Assembly: GCA_964606085.1 (NCBI GenBank)
Contig: CAZSFD010000011.1
Location: 21,103-85,102 of the forward strand
Length of the DNA: 64,000 nucleotides
Direction: 5' to 3'
Source of the DNA: CAIQJJ01 sp964606085
Lineage (GTDB): Bacteria > Chloroflexota > Anaerolineae > Anaerolineales > UBA4823
A program made the position numbers and the translations under genes. This document shows positions 39,959 to 47,881 of this stretch, one piece after another (the first letter of the stretch is position 1; the number at the start of each line of letters is the position of its first letter). The notes under the pieces are model-generated. The model ran no database searches. It was not told the origin of the DNA and saw only the letters and a list, made by a program, of their open reading frames with translations.

Positions 39959-41191
39959 ATGACCCCCGGTGAACTGCTCCGAAGTATACGTCCCCAATGG
40001 CTTGAACGGGTTTCCGGCCACCTGGCGCGGGCTGACCGCGTGCGCGAGACCTTTCGCCAGCAATTAGCCATCTTTTTCGATGCCCTCGTCCGTTCGGTCG
40101 AGACGGGCGACCCGGCGTTGCTGACCCCGGCCATGCAAGGCTGGGGCGAAGACCGCACGCAAAGCGAACTGGAAAACCCGCGCAGCAGCCTGCCCATCGT
40201 CATCAACCAGATTTTGGTGGCCACCTTCAACCTGCTGCGCGAAGAATTGGCCGATGGCGACGCCATGCAGGTCATCGCGGCAATCCTGCCGGTCTATAGT
40301 TATGCCCTCGAACAATCCTCCATTGCTGAGACACAGATGCACGTGCGCCATGTCGCCCAGGAATTGGATCAGGTGCGGGCGATGTTGGAACGCCTCGAAA
40401 AGAGCAAATCTGATTTCATTGCCGTTGCCGCCCATGAGTTGAAAACCCCACTGACCTTGATCGAGGGCTATGCTTCGATGCTGCAAGAGAATCCACCGGA
40501 GAGCGATCCGATGGCAGGCATGTACCTGAAAGGGATCAACAGCGGCACGCGCCGTTTGCGCGAAATCGTAGACGATATGATTGATGTCTCGATGATTGAC
40601 AACGATCTGCTCTCGTTGAGTTTTCAGCCGGTGTGGGTCAACCGCCTGATGGATACGGTGCGCCGCGAAGTCGCTGACAGTGTCAAAGAGCGGCAGCAAA
40701 CCCTCAAGTATCGTCAGTTCCACGGTATAGACGAAATGACGTATGGCGACGGCGAGCGTTTGCTGCAAGCGTTCCGCAATGTGATTACCAACGCCATCAA
40801 ATACACCCCCGATGGCGGCACAATCAGCGTGGATGGCCGGATGCTGCCCGGTTTCATCGAGATTATCGTCACCGACACCGGCATTGGCATTGATCCCGAA
40901 CATCACGCCGTCATTTTCGAGAAATTCGGCCGCCTGGGTGATGTGCTGACGCATTCCAGCGGCAAAACCAAGTTCAAAGGCGGCGGCCCGGGGCTGGGGC
41001 TGCCGATCACCAAGGGGATCATCGAAGCGCACGGCGGCACAATTTGGGTCGAGTCGCCGGGATATGACGAAAAACGCTGCCCGGGTTCCACTTTTCACAT
41101 CTTGTTGCCGATGCGTAAATCGGCCCCCGACGATAAAACCGATAAGCTGTTCAACCCCACCATAGACGCCAAAAAAACCGGGCGTTTCTGA
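39959..41191 (+). CDS. Cytosolic sensor histidine kinase
   Basis: A 410-residue kinase without membrane segments. The first 135 residues are an all-helical domain resembling RsbR-type N-terminal sensor domains (RVRETFRQQLAIFFDALVRSVETGD). A coiled coil leads to the H-box AAHELKTPLTLIEGYASML, N-box FRNVITNAIKYTPDGGT, G1 DTGIGIDPEHHAVIFEKF and G2 GGGPGLGLPI. All catalytic motifs are intact. It precedes hflX by 9 bases and has no response regulator beside it; the receiver protein at 27374 or others could be partners. Likely translated from a leaderless transcript. Confidence 0.9.
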   Translation: MTPGELLRSIRPQWLERVSGHLARADRVRETFRQQLAIFFDALVRSVETGDPALLTPAMQGWGEDRTQSELENPRSSLPIVINQILVATFNLLREELADGDAMQVIAAILPVYSYALEQSSIAETQMHVRHVAQELDQVRAMLERLEKSKSDFIAVAAHELKTPLTLIEGYASMLQENPPESDPMAGMYLKGINSGTRRLREIVDDMIDVSMIDNDLLSLSFQPVWVNRLMDTVRREVADSVKERQQTLKYRQFHGIDEMTYGDGERLLQAFRNVITNAIKYTPDGGTISVDGRMLPGFIEIIVTDTGIGIDPEHHAVIFEKFGRLGDVLTHSSGKTKFKGGGPGLGLPITKGIIEAHGGTIWVESPGYDEKRCPGSTFHILLPMRKSAPDDKTDKLFNPTIDAKKTGRF

Positions 41192-41200
41192 ACCGATTGT

Positions 41201-42520
41201 ATGACCAAACATTCTCTCGAATCAACCGTCCTGCCTGCCGAGCGTGCCTTCGTTGTGGGCGTTGAACTGCGCGGGCGGGAGGGTTTGCTCTCCCTGGATG
41301 ATTCCCTGGCCGAACTCGCCCTGCTGGCTGATACGGCTGGCCTGGAAGTGGTCGGCCAGACCTACCAACGCCTCGAAACGCCGCATTCGCAAACCTTCAT
41401 CGGCCCTGGCAAGGTGGAAGAAGTACGCGCCCTGGCCGACGAGTTTCAGGCTGACGTGATCCTTTTCGACGATGAACTGCTGCCGCGTCATCAGCGCGAA
41501 CTCGAAGCCATCTTTGGCGAAAAGCTGCGCGTCCTCGACCGCACCGCCCTCATCCTCGACATCTTCGCCCAGCACGCTCACACCAGCGAAGGCGCCTTGC
41601 AGGTGGAACTGGCGCAATACGAATACCGCCTGCCCCGCCTGACACGCGCCTGGACGCACCTGGCCCGCCAGGCCGGCGGCGGCGGTGGGCGCACCGGCAG
41701 CGTGGGCGGCGTGGGGCTGCGCGGCCCCGGTGAAACCCAGTTGGAAGTTGACCGCCGCGACATCCGGCGGCGCATCTCCCATCTCAAAGATCAGTTGGAA
41801 AAAGTGCGCACACAACGCGCCCAGCATCGGGTGCAGCGTAAACGCGCCCGGCTGCCGGTAGTGGCGCTGGTGGGCTACACCAACGCCGGCAAATCTACCC
41901 TGCTCAACCACCTGACCCATGCCGAAGTGTATGTGGCCGATCAACTCTTCGCCACGCTCGACCCCACCACCCGCCGTGTGGAACTGCCCGGCGGCAATGT
42001 GGCCCTCTTTACCGATACCGTGGGCTTCATCCAAAAGCTGCCCACCTCGCTCGTGGCCGCCTTCCGCGCCACCCTCGAAGAGATTGCCGAAGCCGACCTG
42101 CTCTTGCATGTGGTAGACATCACCCACCCCAACGCCCAGCAGCAAGCCGAGGCCGTCTATCAAACCCTGCGCGACATCGAAGCCGATCAAATCCCTGCCA
42201 TAACGGTGCTCAACAAAATTGACCGCCTGACCGACCCCGCCGCGGCCCAACAGGCTGCCGCGGTTTTCCCCAACTCGCTGGCGGTTTCGGCGCTCAAGGG
42301 CCTGGGCATTGGCGAGATGCTGCAAAAGGTCAATCAACGCCTGTACGAAGCGCAATCGCTGATCACCGTGCGCCTGCCGTATGCCGAGGGCGGCCTGGTG
42401 TCGCTCTTCCACGAGCAGGGCCAGGTGACACGCATCGAACACGGCGAGGGGGGTGTCACCATCCAGGGGCGTTTGCCGGGGCGCTTGCTGGCCGCCTTTC
42501 GGGCTTATCTTGTGAAGTGA
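41201..42520 (+). CDS. hflX: Ribosome-associated GTPase HflX
   Basis: A 439-residue HflX. The N-terminal nucleotide-binding-like domain has PHSQTFIGPGKVEEV and LDRTALILDIFAQHAHTSEGALQVELAQY; the glycine-rich linker (RQAGGGGGRTGSVGGVGLRGPGE) precedes the coiled coil. The G domain shows G1 GYTNAGKSTLLN, G2 threonines in LDPTTRR, G3 DTVGFIQ and G4 NKID. HflX splits stalled or heat-damaged 70S ribosomes. It is followed 7 bases later by a small membrane protein gene. Confidence 0.95.
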   Translation: MTKHSLESTVLPAERAFVVGVELRGREGLLSLDDSLAELALLADTAGLEVVGQTYQRLETPHSQTFIGPGKVEEVRALADEFQADVILFDDELLPRHQRELEAIFGEKLRVLDRTALILDIFAQHAHTSEGALQVELAQYEYRLPRLTRAWTHLARQAGGGGGRTGSVGGVGLRGPGETQLEVDRRDIRRRISHLKDQLEKVRTQRAQHRVQRKRARLPVVALVGYTNAGKSTLLNHLTHAEVYVADQLFATLDPTTRRVELPGGNVALFTDTVGFIQKLPTSLVAAFRATLEEIAEADLLLHVVDITHPNAQQQAEAVYQTLRDIEADQIPAITVLNKIDRLTDPAAAQQAAAVFPNSLAVSALKGLGIGEMLQKVNQRLYEAQSLITVRLPYAEGGLVSLFHEQGQVTRIEHGEGGVTIQGRLPGRLLAAFRAYLVK

Positions 42521-42527
42521 GGAAACC

Positions 42528-42740
42528 ATGCTGCAAAAATTCAACAAATGGCTCGATGTACTCTCGAACTACTTCGCTCACCGCAAGGGCCTGCTGCCGC
42601 TGATTGGCCTGGGGCTGATCCTGTTCAACTGGTTTTTGCAGCTTTTCCCGTTTTTGGGGTGGATTGTAGATAGTCAGAGCTTTCTGCACCTGGGGTTGAT
42701 CGTCACGATCATCGGTTTTATGCTGGCCTGGGTGCTTTAG
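42528..42740 (+). CDS. Small two-helix membrane protein
   Basis: A 70-residue protein starting MLQKFNKWLDVLSNYFAHRKG, then two hydrophobic segments (about 22-46 and 50-70) that run to the C-terminus. AGGAAACC precedes the ATG. Its place 7 bases after hflX suggests co-transcription. No family recognised. Confidence 0.7.
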   Translation: MLQKFNKWLDVLSNYFAHRKGLLPLIGLGLILFNWFLQLFPFLGWIVDSQSFLHLGLIVTIIGFMLAWVL

Positions 42741-42870
42741 GGGTAAGCACCTCACGAGAATGTCTGACAAAAATGTTGACCAAAAGGGCGTAAAGGGTGG
42801 GGATATAACAAAGTTGATAGGTGAATCCCTATCATTTCTTGCTAAAATTTTGTCAATTATAGGTGTTTTC

Positions 42871-42962
42871 AGGCTTCGATAATAGTAAACCTGCTGCGAA
42901 GCAGGGGCGAAAAGCCTAGGGTCTTGTGTGTGACACAAGACAGCCGGGTTACCGAAAAGCCT
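42871..42962 (+). promoter_or_regulatory. Cyclic-di-GMP-I (GEMM) riboswitch aptamer
   Basis: The stretch carries the GEMM-I pattern in order: AATAGTAAACC, a variable hairpin, GGGGCGAAAAGCCTAGGGTC, a hairpin with arms GTCTTGTG/CACAAGAC, and GCCGGGTTACCGAA. The closing P1 stem pairs AGGCTTCG (42871-42878) with CGAAAAGCCT (42953-42962). The AAAAGCC of P1 is also the 5' arm of the terminator that follows, so P1 and terminator exclude each other; ligand binding would then favour read-through (inferred ON switch). It controls the protease gene starting at 43026. An inverted repeat TGATAGG...CCTATCA (42815-42834) lies just upstream. Confidence 0.82.
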
Positions 42963-43012
42963 CGCCGTTGGCCTTTTTTCTCATCTTCAGGCCAAGCGGG
43001 GCTTTTTCGTTT
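42956..43012 (+). terminator. Riboswitch expression-platform terminator
   Basis: AAAGCC...TTGGCCT pairs with AGGCCAA...GGCTTT across a loop of about 13 bases, followed by TTTTTCGTTTTC. It lies between the aptamer and ATG 43026, leaving only 13 bases before the start codon. Confidence 0.8.
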
Positions 43013-43025
43013 TCTGTGAGGCATT

Positions 43026-46000
43026 ATGTTCAAAAAAATCTTCTTTCTACTGCTTTCATTGCCTTTGGTCGTCGGGTTGATCATGCCACCCCAGGTTGGC
43101 CTGGCCGCTGAAGCGCGGCAGCAGGGCCAGCCGCCCGCCGACGATCTCAAGCGCGCCGACGCTGAAGCGCTCACCTTGCTGCCGCAGCCCGAGCCGCCCG
43201 CCGGCGGCGCTGAACCTTTGCTGGCGAAGGCGGCCCAAAATGGCAGCCTGCGCGTCATCGTGGGCCTGAAAACGGATCAACCGGGCCGGCCCTCGGTGGC
43301 CGCTAACCATGCCGCGCAAGAGCGCCTGCTGGCCGCCATGACTGACTATGCCTTGAAGCCCTACGTGGTGTACGATTTCATCCCCTTCCTGGCGCTGGAA
43401 GTTAACGCCGACACCTTGAAGGCCCTCATGGATCATCCCCTCGTCGCCAGCATCGAAGAAGATATCCCCGTGCCAGCCGATTTGGCAAGCAGTGTGCCGA
43501 GTATTGGCGCACCGGCGGTGTGGGATGCCGGGAATACCGGCGAAAATTGGGCCGTGGCCGTGCTGGATACCGGCGTGCAGTGGGATCACGAGTTTTTGGG
43601 CGGCAGCGCGAACAGCCGTGTCATTGCCGAAGCGTGTTATTCGCACGACCAGGGCAGCCAGCAAGACCCGCTTTGCCCCAACGGCACCACGCTGCAAGAG
43701 ACCGGCCACGCTGCCAATCCGACAGTGGGCCGCTGTATCAATGGAACAACCAACCTGTGTACGCATGGGACGCATGTCGCCGGCATCGCCGCCGGGGCGG
43801 GCGCTTCGTTTTCGGGCGTCGCGCCGGGCGCCAATATCATCGCTATTCAGGTGTTCACCCGCTTTAATCGTTGGCAAGATTGTGGCATTGGCAATGCGCC
43901 TTGCATCATGTCGTACACGACCGACCAAATTTTGGGCTTGCAGCGTGTCTTGGCGTTGAGCGCCACCTATGACATCGCCGCGGTCAATATGAGCCTGGGC
44001 GGCGGGCGTTATTACGACCAGGCCACCTGCGATAACAGCGATCCTGCGCTGCGCGCTGCCGTGCAAGCACTCTATACCGCCGGGATTGTGACGGTCAGTT
44101 CGGCCGGCAACAGTGGCTACACCGACAGCATGGGCGCTCCCGGCTGCATTTCCGAGGTCGTCGGCGTGGGCGCTACCACCGATGGTTACTCGGTGGCGAG
44201 TTTTTCCAACAGCAGCAGCATGGTAGATTTGCTGGCCCCCGGCACCAGCATCACTTCAGCGGTGCCGCCGACCAACGCCTATGCCACATACCAGGGCACT
44301 TCCATGTCCACCGCACACGTCAGCGGGGCGTGGGCGCTGCTCAAAAGCGTCGCTCCCACGGCTACGATCACCCAGGTATTAGCCACCTTGCAATCTACCG
44401 GCATCCCCGTCACCGATGCGCGCAATGGGCTGACGCGTTCGCGCGTGCAGCTCGATGTGGCCGCGGCCGCCTTGCTGCCGCCCAACACCTGGCAAGGCGG
44501 CGTCTCCACTTCCTGGAATGATATAAGCAACTGGAGCGCCGGGCGGCTTCCGGGCCGCGCCGACAGCATCACCATCCCCGCCAGCCCCGTTGGCGGGCGC
44601 TTCCCGGTGATTGATGCGCCCGGCGCGACGGTCAATGACCTGACCATTGCCTCCGGCGCGACGGTCAGCATGTCGGCCAACATGCTGACCGTGTATGGCG
44701 ATTGGTGGGTGCAGGGCACGGGTGCGTTCAACGCCACCGGCGGCAGTGTCATTTTTGCAGGCAGTAACAGCCACGCCATCACGCAAACCGCCAATACAGA
44801 CGATCACTTCTATCATCTGCAAATTGGCACAGGCGCCGACCGCCCCCAGGTGGTGCTGCACAGCAACCTGGATGTAGATGGCGATCTGAGCATTCTGCCG
44901 GGTGGGCAGCTTGCGCCGGGCGCGTATTCGCTCGAACTCGCCGGAGATTGGCTCGATCACGCCGCCTCGTTCTTGCCCGCCGCCAGCACGATGATCTTGA
45001 ATGGCGGCAGCCAGGTGGTTTCCTCCACGGCGCAAATGGTCTTGCTCGACGAAGATTTTTCCGCTTTCGACAGCACGCCCACTGGCACATGGTACTTCGC
45101 CGGGCCAGACGGCTGGAGCGTTTCGCAGGACATCAACCCCTCCACCAGCCTGCCGTGGCTGTTTGGCCGAACGACCAACGCCCCCAACACGCCCGACCAG
45201 GGCGGCCACGTCAGGCATGTCTGGAGTAATTCTTATACCGGCGATTTCGACACCTGGCTCTTCACCCCCGGCCTGACCCTGCACAGCAACGGCACTTACC
45301 GCCTCGAATTTGACTATGGGGCGCGTTCCGCCTCGTATCCCGAAAGCCTGGTCGTGCGTTATGGCAGTGGGCAAAGTTCCGGGCAGATGAGCGGCGATCT
45401 CTACCAAAACCTGAACATCGTCAACACGGCATGGAATACGGCAGTCGTCACGTTCACCGTTCCTGCCGATGGGCAATACTACCTCGGCTTCCGCACCGAG
45501 GGACCAGAAGCCACTACCTGGGAAATTGCCCTGGACAATATCAAAGTCACGCAGTGGGTAGATACCACCTTCGACGGCCTGACGGTTCTCAGCCATTCGG
45601 CGGGCGCAACGCTGGCTGCCGACCTGTTGGTGCGCGGCAACCTGGCCGTCAACGCCGCGGCCACGCTCAACCTGGCCGGCCACACCCTGCGGGTCAACGG
45701 TTCACTCGCCAACAATGGCACGCTGATTCAAAGCCTGCCGGCCCCCGCTGGCACAACCACCGAATTTCTCCATATCCAGAGCGAGGCAGGCGTTGATCGC
45801 TATCACGGCGTAGACATCACCCCCGCCGCTGACATGGGCCAGACGGTCGTTGCCATTCGCGGCAACCAGACCTCCGGCTGCACCACCAACCCTGCCGATG
45901 CGCTGATGTTCCGCTGCTTCGAGATCACGCCCGCCAGCCCGCAAGCGGCCACGCTGCGCCTGTGGTACACCGAGGCCGAACGCAACGGTCAGCTTGCCAA

Positions 46001-46304
46001 CGACCTGGCGCTGTGGCATTTTGACGGGCCAGGAAGCTGGAGCCGCGCCGGCAGCGCGTATACCTATTCTGAGACAGGCACCGGGTGCGTTTCGGGCGGC
46101 GGCGCGGCGTGTTGGCTGCAGGCCAGCAACGTCAGCGCTTATTCACCTTTTGGCGTGGGCAATGACCTGCCCGATGCGCCGACGGCCATCCAATTGACGG
46201 CCTTTTCGGCCAGCGCCGCGCCGGCGGGCCTGCCGTGGGGGTGGGCGGGCGTACTGCTGCTTGCTGCGCTGATCCTGATCGGGCTTTATCGTTCCAGGGC
46301 TTAA
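43026..46304 (+). CDS. Secreted subtilisin-like (S8) protease with C-terminal membrane anchor
   Basis: A 1092-residue surface protease. Signal peptide (1-28), an I9-type propeptide (about 75-150, including YDFIPFLALEVNADTLKALM), then the S8 catalytic domain with Asp in AVLDTGVQWDHE (D181), His in THGTHVAGIA (H247), oxyanion Asn region SSAGNSG and Ser in GTSMSTAHVSG (S426). From about 490 on come beta-rich modules with right-handed-helix character and a carbohydrate-binding-like jelly roll (about 690-860). The C-terminus has a hydrophobic helix ending in YRSRA, a membrane anchor with a basic stop. Its mRNA leader carries a c-di-GMP riboswitch, so cell-surface proteolysis seems tied to the sessile/motile signal. 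Followed by a strong terminator. Confidence 0.93.
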   Translation: MFKKIFFLLLSLPLVVGLIMPPQVGLAAEARQQGQPPADDLKRADAEALTLLPQPEPPAGGAEPLLAKAAQNGSLRVIVGLKTDQPGRPSVAANHAAQERLLAAMTDYALKPYVVYDFIPFLALEVNADTLKALMDHPLVASIEEDIPVPADLASSVPSIGAPAVWDAGNTGENWAVAVLDTGVQWDHEFLGGSANSRVIAEACYSHDQGSQQDPLCPNGTTLQETGHAANPTVGRCINGTTNLCTHGTHVAGIAAGAGASFSGVAPGANIIAIQVFTRFNRWQDCGIGNAPCIMSYTTDQILGLQRVLALSATYDIAAVNMSLGGGRYYDQATCDNSDPALRAAVQALYTAGIVTVSSAGNSGYTDSMGAPGCISEVVGVGATTDGYSVASFSNSSSMVDLLAPGTSITSAVPPTNAYATYQGTSMSTAHVSGAWALLKSVAPTATITQVLATLQSTGIPVTDARNGLTRSRVQLDVAAAALLPPNTWQGGVSTSWNDISNWSAGRLPGRADSITIPASPVGGRFPVIDAPGATVNDLTIASGATVSMSANMLTVYGDWWVQGTGAFNATGGSVIFAGSNSHAITQTANTDDHFYHLQIGTGADRPQVVLHSNLDVDGDLSILPGGQLAPGAYSLELAGDWLDHAASFLPAASTMILNGGSQVVSSTAQMVLLDEDFSAFDSTPTGTWYFAGPDGWSVSQDINPSTSLPWLFGRTTNAPNTPDQGGHVRHVWSNSYTGDFDTWLFTPGLTLHSNGTYRLEFDYGARSASYPESLVVRYGSGQSSGQMSGDLYQNLNIVNTAWNTAVVTFTVPADGQYYLGFRTEGPEATTWEIALDNIKVTQWVDTTFDGLTVLSHSAGATLAADLLVRGNLAVNAAATLNLAGHTLRVNGSLANNGTLIQSLPAPAGTTTEFLHIQSEAGVDRYHGVDITPAADMGQTVVAIRGNQTSGCTTNPADALMFRCFEITPASPQAATLRLWYTEAERNGQLANDLALWHFDGPGSWSRAGSAYTYSETGTGCVSGGGAACWLQASNVSAYSPFGVGNDLPDAPTAIQLTAFSASAAPAGLPWGWAGVLLLAALILIGLYRSRA

Positions 46305-46307
46305 CCC

Positions 46308-46356
46308 AAAAGCCCGGTGAAGAAGACAAAACCTGCCTTCTTCACCGGGCTTTTTT
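46308..46356 (+). terminator. Rho-independent terminator after the protease gene
   Basis: Arms AAAGCCCGGTGAAGAAG / CTTCTTCACCGGGCTTT with an 11-base loop and a run of six T. It also serves the opposite strand gene that ends at 46373. Confidence 0.9.
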
Positions 46357-46372
46357 GATTGATGCGGGCCGC

Positions 46373-47029
46373 TCAGCCTTTGCGCAGGCTGAATTTCACC
46401 GTGGCGCCCTGCTCATGCTCTTGCAGGAGAATTAACTCGCCTCCGTGTAAGTAAAGGATTTGCCGGGCGATAAACCCGTGCATGGTCAGGTCACATTCGG
46501 GGGGGGGAACTGCTTTCGTGCCTTCGCTGCGAATGGTGAACAGCAACTCGCTGGCGTGGTCTTCAGCTACCACGTGGATGGTGGCGGCATCCTGGACAAA
46601 TTCGTTGACATACGAAATCCACTTGCCCAGGCCCTGGCGCAGCATCAGTTCATCGGCCATGACAGAAACATCGGGAACCTGGGGGATGATTTCGACCGTG
46701 TTTTCCTTGTGATATTGCCTTTTCCATTCGACGATGACTTGTTGGATGATCGGGGCGAGCGGGCGGGGCGTCAGCTTGGGGCTGCGCTCGCCGCGCCCCA
46801 GGCGGGCCATTTCGACCAGGCTGTTCATCATTGCCAGGGTGTACAGGATGTTTTGATGGGCGATGGTCAGATCGTCTTTGGCCTGATCGGTGATCGGGCC
46901 ATCCATCCCTTTCATCACCAGCTTGAGAAACCCCAGGGCGCGGTTGAATGGCGACTTAAGGTCGTGCGCCTCTTGCGAAATGAACGCCGATAAATCTACT
47001 TGAGTGGGGATGTGCAATTCACCAGACAT
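46373..47029 (-). CDS. Histidine-kinase-like protein with degenerate ATPase domain
   Basis: A 218-residue soluble protein. It has an H-box-like segment SQEAHDLKSPFNRALGFLKL and a second dimerisation helix, then an ATPase-like domain in which the N-box asparagine is missing (LRQGLGKWISYVNEF in place of the usual LLNAxKY pattern) and no G1 DxGxG motif is visible. It ends in a lid-like strand pattern with GELILLQEHEQGATVKFSL. It may still be phosphorylated by another kinase or act as a scaffold. No sensor domain and no adjacent regulator. Confidence 0.7.
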   Translation of the reverse strand: MSGELHIPTQVDLSAFISQEAHDLKSPFNRALGFLKLVMKGMDGPITDQAKDDLTIAHQNILYTLAMMNSLVEMARLGRGERSPKLTPRPLAPIIQQVIVEWKRQYHKENTVEIIPQVPDVSVMADELMLRQGLGKWISYVNEFVQDAATIHVVAEDHASELLFTIRSEGTKAVPPPECDLTMHGFIARQILYLHGGELILLQEHEQGATVKFSLRKG

Positions 47030-47089
47030 AGGCGCATTATACCCCGTTGTGTTTTGCCCGGTGCTTTGCTGTCTTGTTAGCCCCGGCGT

Positions 47090-47752
47090 TCAGGCAGATT
47101 TTGCGGGGCTTGTCTCCAAAACCACCAACTGCCACAACCCGCCGATCACCACATCGGCAGCTTTCAGCACGGCGGGCTTGCCAATGCCCACCACGCCCAT
47201 CCCCGCACGCAACGCTGCCTCGACGCCTGCTTCGGCATCCTCAAACACGACACAACTGGCCGGTGGAATGCCCAGCGCCTCTGCGCCGCGCAAGAACACC
47301 TCAGGGTCGGGCTTGGCCTTGCTGACTGAGTTGCCATCTATGACGGCATCGAACAACGGGGCGATGCCCAGCCGTTCGAGGATCAGCGGGGCGTTCTTGG
47401 AGGCGCTGCCCAGGGCAGTTTTGACACCGCGCCCGCGCACCAGCCGGAGATATTCTGCTGCGCCCGGCAGGATTTCGCTGGCATCCATCTGCGTGATGTA
47501 CTCGACATACCAGCTATTTTTTTTGGCGGCCATCTGTGCTTTGGCCTCGTCGTTGAAAGACAGGCCGCCGATTTCGAGCAAAATTTCTAGCGAACGCACC
47601 CGGCTGACGCCTTTCAAGCGCTCATTGTCGGTTTCGGTGAAGTCGAAGCCGAGTTCCTGGGCCAGGCGCTTCCAGGCCAGGTAGTGATATTTGGCGGTGT
47701 CTACGATGACACCATCGAGGTCAAAAATGGCTGCGCGCATTTCCTTAATCAT
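47090..47752 (-). CDS. pgmB: HAD-family phosphatase, beta-phosphoglucomutase-like
   Basis: A 220-residue HAD enzyme with motif I AAIFDLDGVIVDTAKYHYLAW, a C1 cap helix bundle, LKGVSRVRSLE (the R-S hinge typical of beta-phosphoglucomutase), motif II ALGSASKNAP, motif III Lys in SVSKAKPDPEVFLRGAE and motif IV VFEDAEAGVEAALRAGM. This set matches PgmB, which converts beta-glucose 1-phosphate to glucose 6-phosphate in maltose/trehalose phosphorolysis, but no phosphorylase is nearby. I use ATG 47752 (MIKEMRAAIF); the upstream extension to 47791 is encoded by a palindromic repeat. Confidence 0.88.
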   Translation of the reverse strand: MIKEMRAAIFDLDGVIVDTAKYHYLAWKRLAQELGFDFTETDNERLKGVSRVRSLEILLEIGGLSFNDEAKAQMAAKKNSWYVEYITQMDASEILPGAAEYLRLVRGRGVKTALGSASKNAPLILERLGIAPLFDAVIDGNSVSKAKPDPEVFLRGAEALGIPPASCVVFEDAEAGVEAALRAGMGVVGIGKPAVLKAADVVIGGLWQLVVLETSPAKSA

Positions 47753-47766
47753 GGGGATTTTCCTCT

Positions 47767-47788
47767 GTAGGGCAAACTTCAGTTTGAC
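47767..47788. repeat. Partial GTAGGGC-type palindrome
   Basis: GTAGGGCAAACT followed by AGTTTGACC: one complete arm and one arm that breaks off before the expected GCCCTAC end. Directly upstream of pgmB. Confidence 0.6.
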
Positions 47789-47804
47789 CATATTCCATGT
47801 TCGA

Positions 47805-47867
47805 CTGTCTGTCTGACAGCCCCGTTTACGGGGCGCTGCTCCTAGCCCGGCGATGGATCGCCGGGCG
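47805..47867. repeat. Palindromic REP-like element, copy 2
   Basis: GCCCGGCGAT-GG-ATCGCCGGGC preceded by GGCGCTGCT and a small stem GCCCCGT-TT-ACGGGGC. Read in reverse this is the same order as copy 1 at 2947-3006, with the palindrome loop changed from TT/TTTA to CC. Confidence 0.7.
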
Positions 47868-47881
47868 GAATGTGGGTGATA

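Noticed and set aside
41222..42547. A 441-codon minus-strand frame opposite hflX
   Set aside because: Antisense shadow; HflX on the plus strand has all GTPase motifs.
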